64,000 bases of DNA, taken from assembly GCF_020103695.1 (NCBI RefSeq), contig NZ_JAHXBF010000016.1, forward strand, positions 249,790 through 313,789, given 5' to 3'. Position numbers and translations under genes: made by a program. The DNA is from Hyalangium versicolor (GTDB lineage Bacteria; Myxococcota; Myxococcia; Myxococcales; Myxococcaceae). This document shows, piece after piece, positions 8,778 through 17,300 of the stretch. Within the stretch, counting starts at the first letter, position 1, and each line of letters starts with the position of its first letter. Below the pieces are notes generated by a model, which saw only the letters and a list, made by a program, of their open reading frames with translations, ran no database searches and was not told the DNA's origin.

Positions 8778-10796
8778 ATGTCGCTCGCCCGGAAGCTCAT
8801 CCTCGCCTTCATGGCGCTCGCTGGCGCATCGCTCGTCACGGCGCTGCTGCTCACCACTCTGGCGGTGAGGGCGGCGGCGAAGCAGAAGATCGCCAGCGAT
8901 CTCGAGCGAACCCTGGAGTCCTTCCAGCGGCTGGCCCAGGCGAGCCAGGAGCGCATCCGCGACGTGGCGGAGGCACGCACGCTGGATCGCTCCTTCAAGG
9001 AGATGTCCCTCTCGGTGAACTCCTCGGATGCCGAGGCCGGGCTGGGCGAGGTGGGCTCGGAGACCGCTGGCATCCTCAGCGCCCGCGAGGTCATCGCCTC
9101 CGCGGACACCGAGGCCTTTGGCTGGAGCCGCGGCGGCCCGTTGCTCTGGGCCTTCTTCAACGCCCACGGGCGCCTGGTCTACACCCGGGCCTCGCCGGAG
9201 CAGTGGGGAGAGGCCCCCGTCTCCCTCCCCCTGCTCGACACGGCGCTGCGGCAAGGCCCCACCTCCGCGCTCTGGTCCGCTAGCCAGCTGCGCGGCCTGC
9301 CCTTCACCTTCGTGCCTCCGGAGCAGATCCGCCCCGGGGATCTGCTCCTGGTCCACGCGCAACCCGCCTTCGGCTCCCGGCGGGAGAAGGTGGGCGTGGT
9401 GCTCTCGGGGCAGTGGGCTGGCGATCTCCTGCTCGAGGAGCCGTCGGCGCCGCGTGCCGCGCCGAGCCCGGCCACGGACACCCGCGCCCGCTTCATCCTG
9501 CGCGCTGGGGACGGGGCCCTGGCGACCCGGCTGCCCACGGTGGTCGGCTTGGACGAGCGCGGCTTCCAGGCCGGGCGGGCCAGAGACCTGGACATCGGCG
9601 GCACGCACTACCTGGCGCGCGCGGGCGAGTTGCTCGGGGTGGATGGAACCCACATCGGCCAGGTGTTCGTCCTGCGCGACTTCGACGCGGAGATCACCCC
9701 CGTCCTCGAGCGCTTCCAGCGGTGGCTCGTACCCACGGCGGTAGGTGTGGCGCTCAGCGCCCTGGCGGTGGCGGTCTTCATGGCCCGGAGCATGGCCTCG
9801 CCGCTCGTCCAACTCGAGGCCGCGGCGGGACGGGTCCGGCTGGGGGATCTCTCCGTCGAGGTCCCCGTGCGCGGCGCGGACGAGGTGGGCCGGGTGGCGC
9901 AGTCCTTCAACGAGATGGTGAGCGGCCTGCGGCAGAGGGATCAGATCAAGGGCCTGTTCAAGCGCTACCTCGCGCCCCAGGTGGTGGACGAACTCATCAA
10001 GCATCCGGAGAAGGCCGCACCAGGCGGTGAACGGAAGGTGCTCACGGTGCTCTTCTGCGATCTGGTGGGCTTCACCTCCATGAGCGAGCAGCTCAGCCCG
10101 GAAGCGATGGTGGGCCTGCTCAACACCTACTTCGAGCAGGCCACCGAGGTGCTGACCCGGCACGGCGCGACGCTCGACAAATTCATCGGCGACGCCATCA
10201 TGTGCTTCTGGAACGCGCCGCTGCCTCAGGAGGACCATGCGGTGCGCGCGTGCCTGGCCGCGCTTGATCTGGTGGCGCTGGTGGAGAGGCTCGCTCCCGG
10301 TCTCGAGGCGCAGGGGCTGCCGCGAATCGCCTGCCGTATCGGCATCAACACGGGCCAGGGCGTTGCGGGCAACATCGGCTCGCGCATGGCTCAGGACTAC
10401 ACCGTCATCGGAGATTCGGTGAACCTCGCCTCACGCCTGGAGGGCGCCTCGAAGGCCTACGGCACCCGCACCCTGGTCGCCGAGGACACGGTCTCTGCCG
10501 CCGGAGACAGGATTGTGGCGCGCGAGCTCGACTGGCTGCGAGTCAAGGGCAAGCAGCAGCCGGTCCGGGTCTTCGAGCTCCTCGGGGTGGCAGGCACGGC
10601 GCCCCCAGCGCATGTGGAGCGCTTCGCGCAGGGCCTCGCGCTCTACCGAGCTCGCCGCTTCGTCGAGGCTCGCGCCGCCTTTCTTGACTCCCCGGAGGAC
10701 GGGTGCTCGCGGCGGTTCGCCGCACGGTGCGACGCTCTGATCCAGAGGCCTCCCCCGGAGGACTGGGATGGCATCTTCTCGCTCGACAGCAAGTAA
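8778..10796 (+). CDS. Membrane class III adenylate cyclase with HAMP domain
   Basis: A 672-residue receptor cyclase predicted to make cyclic AMP. An N-terminal span (about 5-30), an extracytoplasmic sensor region (about 31-312), a second span (about 313-335), a HAMP domain (337-390) and a catalytic domain (about 419-600) follow in order. The metal-binding Asp residues appear in FCDLVGF and FIGDAI. Lys in DKFIGD and Asp in DYTVIGD are the pair that usually specifies ATP over GTP. The catalytic NLASRLE segment is also present. The ATG at 8778 has no strong ribosome site; upstream in-frame codons would overlap the cupredoxin gene, so the start is the least certain part. Confidence 0.92.
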   Translation: MSLARKLILAFMALAGASLVTALLLTTLAVRAAAKQKIASDLERTLESFQRLAQASQERIRDVAEARTLDRSFKEMSLSVNSSDAEAGLGEVGSETAGILSAREVIASADTEAFGWSRGGPLLWAFFNAHGRLVYTRASPEQWGEAPVSLPLLDTALRQGPTSALWSASQLRGLPFTFVPPEQIRPGDLLLVHAQPAFGSRREKVGVVLSGQWAGDLLLEEPSAPRAAPSPATDTRARFILRAGDGALATRLPTVVGLDERGFQAGRARDLDIGGTHYLARAGELLGVDGTHIGQVFVLRDFDAEITPVLERFQRWLVPTAVGVALSALAVAVFMARSMASPLVQLEAAAGRVRLGDLSVEVPVRGADEVGRVAQSFNEMVSGLRQRDQIKGLFKRYLAPQVVDELIKHPEKAAPGGERKVLTVLFCDLVGFTSMSEQLSPEAMVGLLNTYFEQATEVLTRHGATLDKFIGDAIMCFWNAPLPQEDHAVRACLAALDLVALVERLAPGLEAQGLPRIACRIGINTGQGVAGNIGSRMAQDYTVIGDSVNLASRLEGASKAYGTRTLVAEDTVSAAGDRIVARELDWLRVKGKQQPVRVFELLGVAGTAPPAHVERFAQGLALYRARRFVEARAAFLDSPEDGCSRRFAARCDALIQRPPPEDWDGIFSLDSK

Positions 10797-10870
10797 GCCT
10801 CTGCCCGTCGAAGGAAGGGGGTTGCTGCAATGCAAGGCGGCAGCCACGCAGAGCCTGCTATTCTCGGAGG

Positions 10871-11452
10871 ATGCGTCTCCGCGCGCTCTCTCCCATCCTG
10901 CTCTGCGCCTCGGCCATGTGGCCTCTGTGTGCGCTCGCCTGCTTCAACTCGATGGACAAGAGTCTGTTCGTCTTCACCCGGACTCTATGGCTCGACCTGG
11001 TTGTCTGGACCTTGGGTGCGCTGTTCCTCAACCGCGTCGTACTCGTGAACGTGCGAGGCTCGACCGTCGAGGGTCAGCCCCAGCCGTCGTGGTTCCGTCG
11101 AGCCTTCTTCCTGCTCGTCGGTGCTGCTCTCGTCCTGCTGTTGGCTGCGCTCTCGGCCGGCGGGCCTCTTTTCAGCCTCGCCTCATACGAGATGGCCAGG
11201 TGCTCGTTGGATCGCTCCATGCTGCTGGTGCTGCTGATCCTACCTGCCGCGCTCTTCACCTTGCAGGCCGTGCTGTTCCAGAAGCTGGGCACCCGGTTGT
11301 TTGGCGGCCAGAGGAGTGTCGCCATCGCGAGCCTGGTGTTCACGTCGGTTCTGCTGGTGTTGGTGGTGGGGATGTCCCGTGATGCGATGGTCCTCCCCTA
11401 TCTCTGCAAGTTCACGGAGGGCGCCTACACCGACGAGAGTGGCCAGTACTGA
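10871..11452 (+). CDS. Small integral membrane protein, unknown
   Basis: A 193-residue protein with about four hydrophobic spans (near residues 5-22, 31-50, 77-105 and 112-180 in pieces) and conserved-looking cysteines in the N-terminal and C-terminal loops (CALACFN and LPYLCKF). I recognise no family. GGAGG touches the ATG directly, which is too close for an ideal ribosome site, but no other in-frame start fits better. It ends 185 bp before a convergent small lipoprotein gene. Confidence 0.6.
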   Translation: MRLRALSPILLCASAMWPLCALACFNSMDKSLFVFTRTLWLDLVVWTLGALFLNRVVLVNVRGSTVEGQPQPSWFRRAFFLLVGAALVLLLAALSAGGPLFSLASYEMARCSLDRSMLLVLLILPAALFTLQAVLFQKLGTRLFGGQRSVAIASLVFTSVLLVLVVGMSRDAMVLPYLCKFTEGAYTDESGQY

Positions 11453-11561
11453 GCTGCTCTCCCGAGCACCCTTGGGGTCGTGTCGCGGATCTCCCCGGTC
11501 GAAGTGAGCACTCCTACGCAGACACATGCCCGTGAATGGGTAGGCCGAAGAGTGTGACCGC

Positions 11562-11610
11562 GGCTCGTCTGACGAGCCAACGCCTCAAACTGACAACTGC
11601 TCAAGGCGTT
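11562..11610. repeat. Two adjacent hairpins between convergent genes
   Basis: GGCTCGT-CTG-ACGAGCC (11562-11578) is a perfect 7-bp stem with a 3-base loop. It abuts AACGCCT (11579-11585) paired with AGGCGTT (11604-11610), separated by 18 bases. They lie between convergent genes (stops at 11452 and 11638), where terminators are expected, but neither is followed by a T-tract. A Rho-type or structural role is possible. Confidence 0.35.
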
Positions 11611-11637
11611 GCTCTCCATCCTTACTCTCGCGACCAA

Positions 11638-11970
11638 CTAGGGAGTCGTGCAGTCTCGCCACTGGCTGCTGGGGACGCAGTAGTGCGCCGTGGTGCAGAA
11701 CCAAGAGGGGACGTGGTTGGTGCAGTCTGAGTTCGTGGTACAGCTATAGGACGAACCCGTACAGATGAAATCGCCCGACAGGTTCTCACAGCACAGGTTC
11801 TGAGTGCCGATACAGGTACTGGTGCCGCAGTTGGCCAAGGCACTTCGCATCGTCTCCCCTTCTGGAGCAGCAGCGGGATCGTTCTCCGGACCCACGCCCC
11901 CGCATCCAGCCAGGATGAAAGCGTTCGCGAGAGCTGCAGTGACAATCAATGGCTTCAACAGCCGATGCAT
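11638..11970 (-). CDS. Small Cys-rich lipoprotein
   Basis: A 110-residue predicted lipoprotein. AAGGAGG lies 4 bases before the ATG, a strong start. The signal ends at lipobox ILAGC (Cys23). The mature part carries ten further cysteines, including an adjacent pair (NLCCEN), and is rich in Ser/Thr, which suggests a compact disulfide-bonded domain outside the cytoplasm. Short Cys-rich lipoproteins of this kind are frequent in myxobacteria and mostly uncharacterised. Confidence 0.75.
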   Translation of the reverse strand: MHRLLKPLIVTAALANAFILAGCGGVGPENDPAAAPEGETMRSALANCGTSTCIGTQNLCCENLSGDFICTGSSYSCTTNSDCTNHVPSWFCTTAHYCVPSSQWRDCTTP

Positions 11971-12286
11971 TTACCCTCCTTGCGTTCTGGCCATGGGAAG
12001 CGAATGTCCCAATGCCAGAGTCTACCTTAGCGGAAGGCAAGGCCGGCGGCGAACAAGTGGTCGTCTCCCTGCGCAACGGATGGCGTGCCCCATGTCTGCT
12101 ACCAGCGGGACGGGAAGGTGACCTTCCAATTGGCGGCATGCGGATGGAGCCCAAGGCCCAGCCGCAACCGCCGCCCAGCGCCACGGTGGCCTAGCCCTCG
12201 GGAGAGAAGCGCTCCGAGAGAAGCGCTCGGACGGACGCTGCCCCACGTCCACGGCGAATCCAGGCGACGGTCATCGCGTTGTCTCC
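11971..12286. other. Non-coding gap; possible gene remnant, no confident gene
   Basis: This 316-bp stretch lies upstream of the sensor kinase at 12287. Two frames on the plus strand give short protein-like runs (around 12055-12192), but neither has a credible start or ribosome site, and a switch between them would be needed to join the better parts. A decayed gene is possible but unproven. The last 100 bases hold the tandem repeat described separately and presumably the promoter of the kinase. Confidence 0.3.
12203..12230. repeat. 14-bp tandem repeat upstream of sensor kinase
   Basis: AGAGAAGCGCTCCG is followed immediately by AGAGAAGCGCTCGG, which differs from it at one base. Each copy contains the palindrome AGCGCT. 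The repeat ends 56 bp before the ATG at 12287, so it may be a pair of regulator sites or simply a small duplication. Confidence 0.4.
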
Positions 12287-14125
12287 ATGATGACGTCACC
12301 ACCCAGAGTCTCTCGGCATCGGCTCGCGCGAGCGCTCGGCCGGCTGCTGGCCGTGCTCTCGCGGAGCGCGGGCTCTCGCCCCCCACCGGCCGCGCCGCGA
12401 CAGGAGGCGGAAGAGGCGCTCCGGGACAGCGAGGAGCGCTTCCGCACCGCATTCAAGGATGCACCTATCGGGATGACCCTGGTCAACCTCAAGGGCCAGT
12501 TCCTGGACGTGAACGACTCGCTCTGCCGGATCGTCGGCTACCCTCAAGAGGAGCTCCTCGCCAAGACGTTCCAGGACATCACCCATCCCGAGGATCTGGA
12601 GCCAGACCTCGAGAACGTGCGCCGGCTGCTCGAAGGCAAGATCAGCTCGTACCAGATGGAGAAGCGCTACTTCCACAAGGATGGCCACATCGTCCCCGTC
12701 CTCCTGACGGCTTCGCTGGTGCGCGACTCCCGCGGTGAGCCGCTCTACTTCATCTCGCAGATCCAGGACATCTCCGAGCAGAAGCAGCTCGATCAGGCCT
12801 GGCGTTTCCTCGCCGAGACAGGGCCGCGGCTCGCGGATTCGCTCGATCCCCAGACCACGGTCGCCACCGTGGCGCGACTCATCGTCCCAGCGCTGGCGGA
12901 CTGGTGCATCGTCGCGCTGCTCGATGACGAACGGCGGCTCCAGTCACTCGAAGGCGTGGCCAAGGATCCCGAGAAGCAGACGATTCTGCACGAACTCCTC
13001 GCCGACTATCCCCCAGACCCGTCCAGCCCGGGCACCCTCATGGCGGAGGTGCTCCGAACGAACCAGCCCATGCTGCTCCCAGAGGTCTCCGATGCGACGC
13101 TCGCCGCCGCCGCGGCGGACGCTCGACACCTGCAGCTGCTCCGACGCCTTCAGCTGCGCTCGGGCGTGGTCCTGCCACTCACGGCTCGTGGCCATGTCGT
13201 GGGCACGCTCAGCATCGGGACCTGCGAGCCGGGACGCCACTACGAAGGCCGCGACTTCGCGCTGCTCGAAGAGCTGGCCGGCCGAGCCGCTCTCGCCTTC
13301 GACAACGCCTGGCTCTACAAGAAGTCAGAACAGGCCAAGCGCATCCGCGACGAGGTTCTCCGGATCGTCGCCCACGATCTCCGCACCCCCTTGCAGGTCG
13401 TCACCATGAGTGCCGGAATCCTCATGAAGCGCCTGCCCGAGGAGGACTCCGCCAACCGACGTCACTTCGATGCCATCCTCAGGGCGGTCGATCGCGCGAC
13501 GCAGCTCATCCAGGATCTGCTCGACGTGACTCGAATGGAGGCCGGCCGCCTCCTGGTGGAGCGCAAGCCGGAGCCGATCGGCCCCGTCATCGAGGAGGTC
13601 GTCGCCCTGCATCTCGGGCTCGCGGAGGCGAAGTCCATCCAGCTCGCGATCCTCGTCCCGGAGAACTGCCCTCGCGTCTTCGCCGACCGCGATCGGACGT
13701 GCCAGATCCTCTCGAACCTCCTGGGCAACGCGCTCAAGTTCACGCCCGCGGGCGGAAGAATCACCCTCCGAGTCGAACCGGTGGAGGACATGCTGAGGTT
13801 CTCGGTGAGCGATACAGGGCCTGGGATTCCCGCGGAGGACCAGCCCCACCTCTTCGAGGCTTTCTGGCAGGGCCGGGGTGGGCTGAAGAAAGGGGCCGGC
13901 CTGGGGCTGGCGATCGCGAGGGGGTTCGTCGAGGCCCACGGCGGACGCATCTGGGTCCAGAGCAGCCCCGAACGAGGGAGCTGCTTCTTCTTCACCCTCC
14001 CGACGATGAAGGAGGCCCTGTCGGGCGCGGCCAGTCCGAACCGGTCTGCTTGCCATACCAGTTCGGGACCGGTGCGGCCCACGCCGGGGGGCGAGGACCA
14101 TGGCGGCCTCAGCCCGGGTGGGTGA
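12287..14125 (+). CDS. Soluble PAS-GAF sensor histidine kinase
   Basis: A 612-residue cytoplasmic sensor kinase with no membrane span. A PAS domain (about 46-160; EERFRTAFKDAPIGMTLVN) is followed by a GAF domain (about 180-335), HisKA with phosphoacceptor His363 in VAHDLRTPLQ, and a HATPase domain (NLLGNALKF, SDTGPGI, GAGLGLAIARGFV). The C-terminal tail of about 30 residues is low-complexity. No response regulator gene is adjacent. The GAF-HisKA portion resembles the corresponding region of the giant kinase encoded just downstream, so the two probably arose by duplication. The start is ATG 12287; a second ATG follows directly. Confidence 0.93.
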   Translation: MMTSPPRVSRHRLARALGRLLAVLSRSAGSRPPPAAPRQEAEEALRDSEERFRTAFKDAPIGMTLVNLKGQFLDVNDSLCRIVGYPQEELLAKTFQDITHPEDLEPDLENVRRLLEGKISSYQMEKRYFHKDGHIVPVLLTASLVRDSRGEPLYFISQIQDISEQKQLDQAWRFLAETGPRLADSLDPQTTVATVARLIVPALADWCIVALLDDERRLQSLEGVAKDPEKQTILHELLADYPPDPSSPGTLMAEVLRTNQPMLLPEVSDATLAAAAADARHLQLLRRLQLRSGVVLPLTARGHVVGTLSIGTCEPGRHYEGRDFALLEELAGRAALAFDNAWLYKKSEQAKRIRDEVLRIVAHDLRTPLQVVTMSAGILMKRLPEEDSANRRHFDAILRAVDRATQLIQDLLDVTRMEAGRLLVERKPEPIGPVIEEVVALHLGLAEAKSIQLAILVPENCPRVFADRDRTCQILSNLLGNALKFTPAGGRITLRVEPVEDMLRFSVSDTGPGIPAEDQPHLFEAFWQGRGGLKKGAGLGLAIARGFVEAHGGRIWVQSSPERGSCFFFTLPTMKEALSGAASPNRSACHTSSGPVRPTPGGEDHGGLSPGG

Positions 14126-14305
14126 AGGAGCTCAACTGCTCTTCCTCCCAGGGGCGTGAGAGCAGCGGAGCGACCTTCCTGTCCCCTCCCCTCAAGGGTC
14201 GATCGATTCCCATATTCAAAAGGGATGGGAGGACGGAAGTGTCCCTGGGCCAGCCAGGCAATCGTGCTCCCTGTACCCCGCACGCGTGGCGGTGGACGCT
14301 TGGTC

Positions 14306-17300
14306 ATGGGGGCTGCCATGCAGCAGAGGTCCGGCTTCGACGGTGTTCACGTGATCCATCGAGGCCGCCGCTACATCGTGCACCGGGAACATGGACCGGA
14401 TGGTGCTCCCCGAGTGCTGAAGAGCGTCCGGCCGGGACCCCTCGCAGCGGGCAGCGCGGAGATGCTCCGCCATGAACATCAGGTGCTGCAGCAGCTCCAG
14501 GCGCAAGGTGTTCCCGGGGTGAGCAGACCCGTCTCGCTGGAGGAGGACCTGGCGAAGATGCCCGTGCTCGCTCTCGAAGACGCCGGCCCGAGAAACCTCG
14601 CCGAATGGCAGGCCCGGCGCCCTGTGCCCGCCGACAGCTTCCTGGAGCTGGCGCTCCAGATGACGCGGATCCTGGTGGACCTGCACCAGCGCCACCTCCT
14701 CCACCGGGACCTGAGCCCGAGCAACTTCGTCCTGGCTTCCGAGGGCTCGCGCCTGACGCTGGTCGACTTCGACCTCTCCACCTGGCTCTCGTGCGCGTCG
14801 GAGCAGAGAGCAATCTGGGAGGAATTTCAGTGGAACCTGGCTTACATCGCTCCCGAGCTGACGGGCAGGACGAACCACCCCATTGATCACCGTGCCGACC
14901 TCTACTCGCTCGGAGCAACGCTCTATCAGCTGCTCACCGGTGCGCCGCCATTCGTCTCTTCGGATCCGGGCGAGCTCGTCCATGCGCACCTGGCGAAGCC
15001 CCCCGTCCCTCCGGACCATGCGAGCCCGGCGGTGCCACAGATCCTCTCGGAGCTGGTGCTCAAGCTGCTCGCGAAGATGCCCGCGGAGCGCTATCAGAGC
15101 GCCGAGTCCCTGCTGGCGGACCTCGAGGAAGCCCGGCAGCGACAGACATCGGGAGTCCTGGACTCGTTCGAGCTGGGGCGAGTGGATCTGTCCCGACAGC
15201 TCTCCTTCCCGGACCGCCTCTATGGCCGTGAGGCCGAGCTGACCGCCCTGCGCCGGGCCCTGGAGCGGGTGCGTGGAGGCGCCAGTGAGCTGGCGATGCT
15301 CGCCGGGCCTGCTGGGGCGGGGAAGTCGACCCTCGCCCATGCGCTGCGCCGGCACGTCGGGCCACAGGATCGCTTGCACTTCGGGAAGTTCAACCAGCTC
15401 CAGCGCAACGCGCCGTATGCACCCTTCGTGGAGGCGTTTCGGGGAGTGGTGCGCGGCCTGCTGTCGGAGCCGGCGGAGAGCCAGGAGCTCGCGCGGCACC
15501 GGATATCCTCGGCGCTGGGCTCCAACGCCGGGCTCATCATCCAGGTCCTGCCGGAGCTGCGAGCGTTCCTGGGTGAGCAACCTCCACACGTGACGCTCGG
15601 GGCCATCGAGGCGCAGAACCGCGTTCCCCTCGTGTTCCAGGCCTTCATCCAAAGCCTGGCCTCGCCCGAGCGCCTGCTCGTCCTGTTCCTGGACGATCTC
15701 CAGTGGGCCGATCCCGCGTCCCTCCGGCTGCTCAAGAGCCTCGCCACGGATCCGGACTCCCGCCACATCCTGCTCGTAGGGTCGTACCGGTCCGAGGAGG
15801 TGGGCGCGGACAGTCCCCTCGCCCAGACTCTCGCGGCCATTGAGCAGGCTGGGAATATGTCCGTCCGGACCCTCACGCTACTCCCGCTCGAGCTGCCCTC
15901 CGTCTCCGAGTTTTGCGCGGATGCGCTCCACTGCACACGGGAGCGCGTCCGTCCCCTGGCCGAGCTCGTGCTGCGCAAGACCGCGGGCAATCCCTTCTTC
16001 ATGACGCGCTTCCTGCGCTTCCTCCACGGCTCCAAGCTGCTGAGCTTCGACGCGGAGCGGGGCGAGTGGAGCTGGGAGCTCGCGCGCATCGAGCAGGTCG
16101 AGGTGACCGACAACGTGGTCGAGCTGATGGTGGCGGCCATCCGCCAGCTGCCCGAACGGGCCCAGCGCCTCCTGAAGGTCGCCGCGAGCCTGGGAGATCG
16201 GATGGAGCTCTGGTTGCTCTCGGCGCTCGTGGAGGAGTCTCGCGAGGACATGACCGCGGCGCTCGGATGCATCCTCCAGGAAGGGCTGCTCATCCCCGAG
16301 CCAGGGACGTCGCGGCCGGGCTCCCAGGCGCGGGAGGTCGCGTACCGCTTCGCGCATGACCGTGTGCGCCAGGCCGCCTATCTGCTCCTCTCCGAGACAG
16401 AGCGCGCGCGGCTCCACTACGCGGCGGGCAGGCGGCTGCTCCAGGAGCTCACGCCAGAGGATGCTGGTGAGCGGCTCTTCGCCCTGGTGGAGCAGTTTCA
16501 CCTGGGCGTGAGCCTGATTCAGGGAGACGCGGAGCGGCTCGAACTGTCCAAACTCAACTTCCACGCGGGCTTGAAGGCCAAGGCGACCGCGGCGATCGGA
16601 GCCGCGAAGGTCTATCTGCTGCGAGCCATCGAGCTTCTTGCGGAAGCGCTGCGGCCGGAGCACCGCGAACTCCTCTTCCAGCTCCACAAGGAAGCGGCGG
16701 AGTGTGCGTACCTCCAGGGAGATTCGGAGCTGTCACGGGAGCTGACCGCCTCCGCCCTGGCGCATGCCTGCTCACGCTTGGAGAAGGCGGAGGTCTACTC
16801 CATCCAGATGAGGGCCTGCTTCGCCAGAACGGACTACGCCGAGGCGCTCCGCCTGTGCCGCGAGGGGCTACGGCTGTTCGGCATGGATCTCCCAGAGCGG
16901 GATCTGAGCCAGGCCCTCTCCGCCGTCCTCGCGGAGATCGAGAAGAACCGGCGGGGCCGTTCGATGGAAGAGCTCCTGAACGCGCCGCTGATTCGGGAGC
17001 CGGAGCCCCTCGCCTGTGTGCGCTTCTTCTCGGACATCATTCCGGTGGCCATGGCCGCCGATCCGGAGCTCCTGTCCTTCGTCGTCTGCTCCGGGCTGAA
17101 CCTCTCGCTGAAGTACGGCCACTCGGTCTGCACTCCCATGCTCTACACGACCTACGGCGTCTTCCTGGCGAGCATGCGGCAGGAGTACGAAGAGGCCTAC
17201 GCCTTCGGACGCATGGGCACCGAGTTGGCTCGAAGGCTGGGCGATCTCCACCAGCAGCACCTCTCTCTCACGATGCTGGGAATCGAGCTGAACCACTGGA

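Noticed and set aside
11949..12194. An 81-codon plus-strand frame upstream of the PAS-GAF kinase
   Set aside because: It begins inside the small lipoprotein gene, has no ribosome site and no recognised motif. It is mentioned only as a possible remnant.
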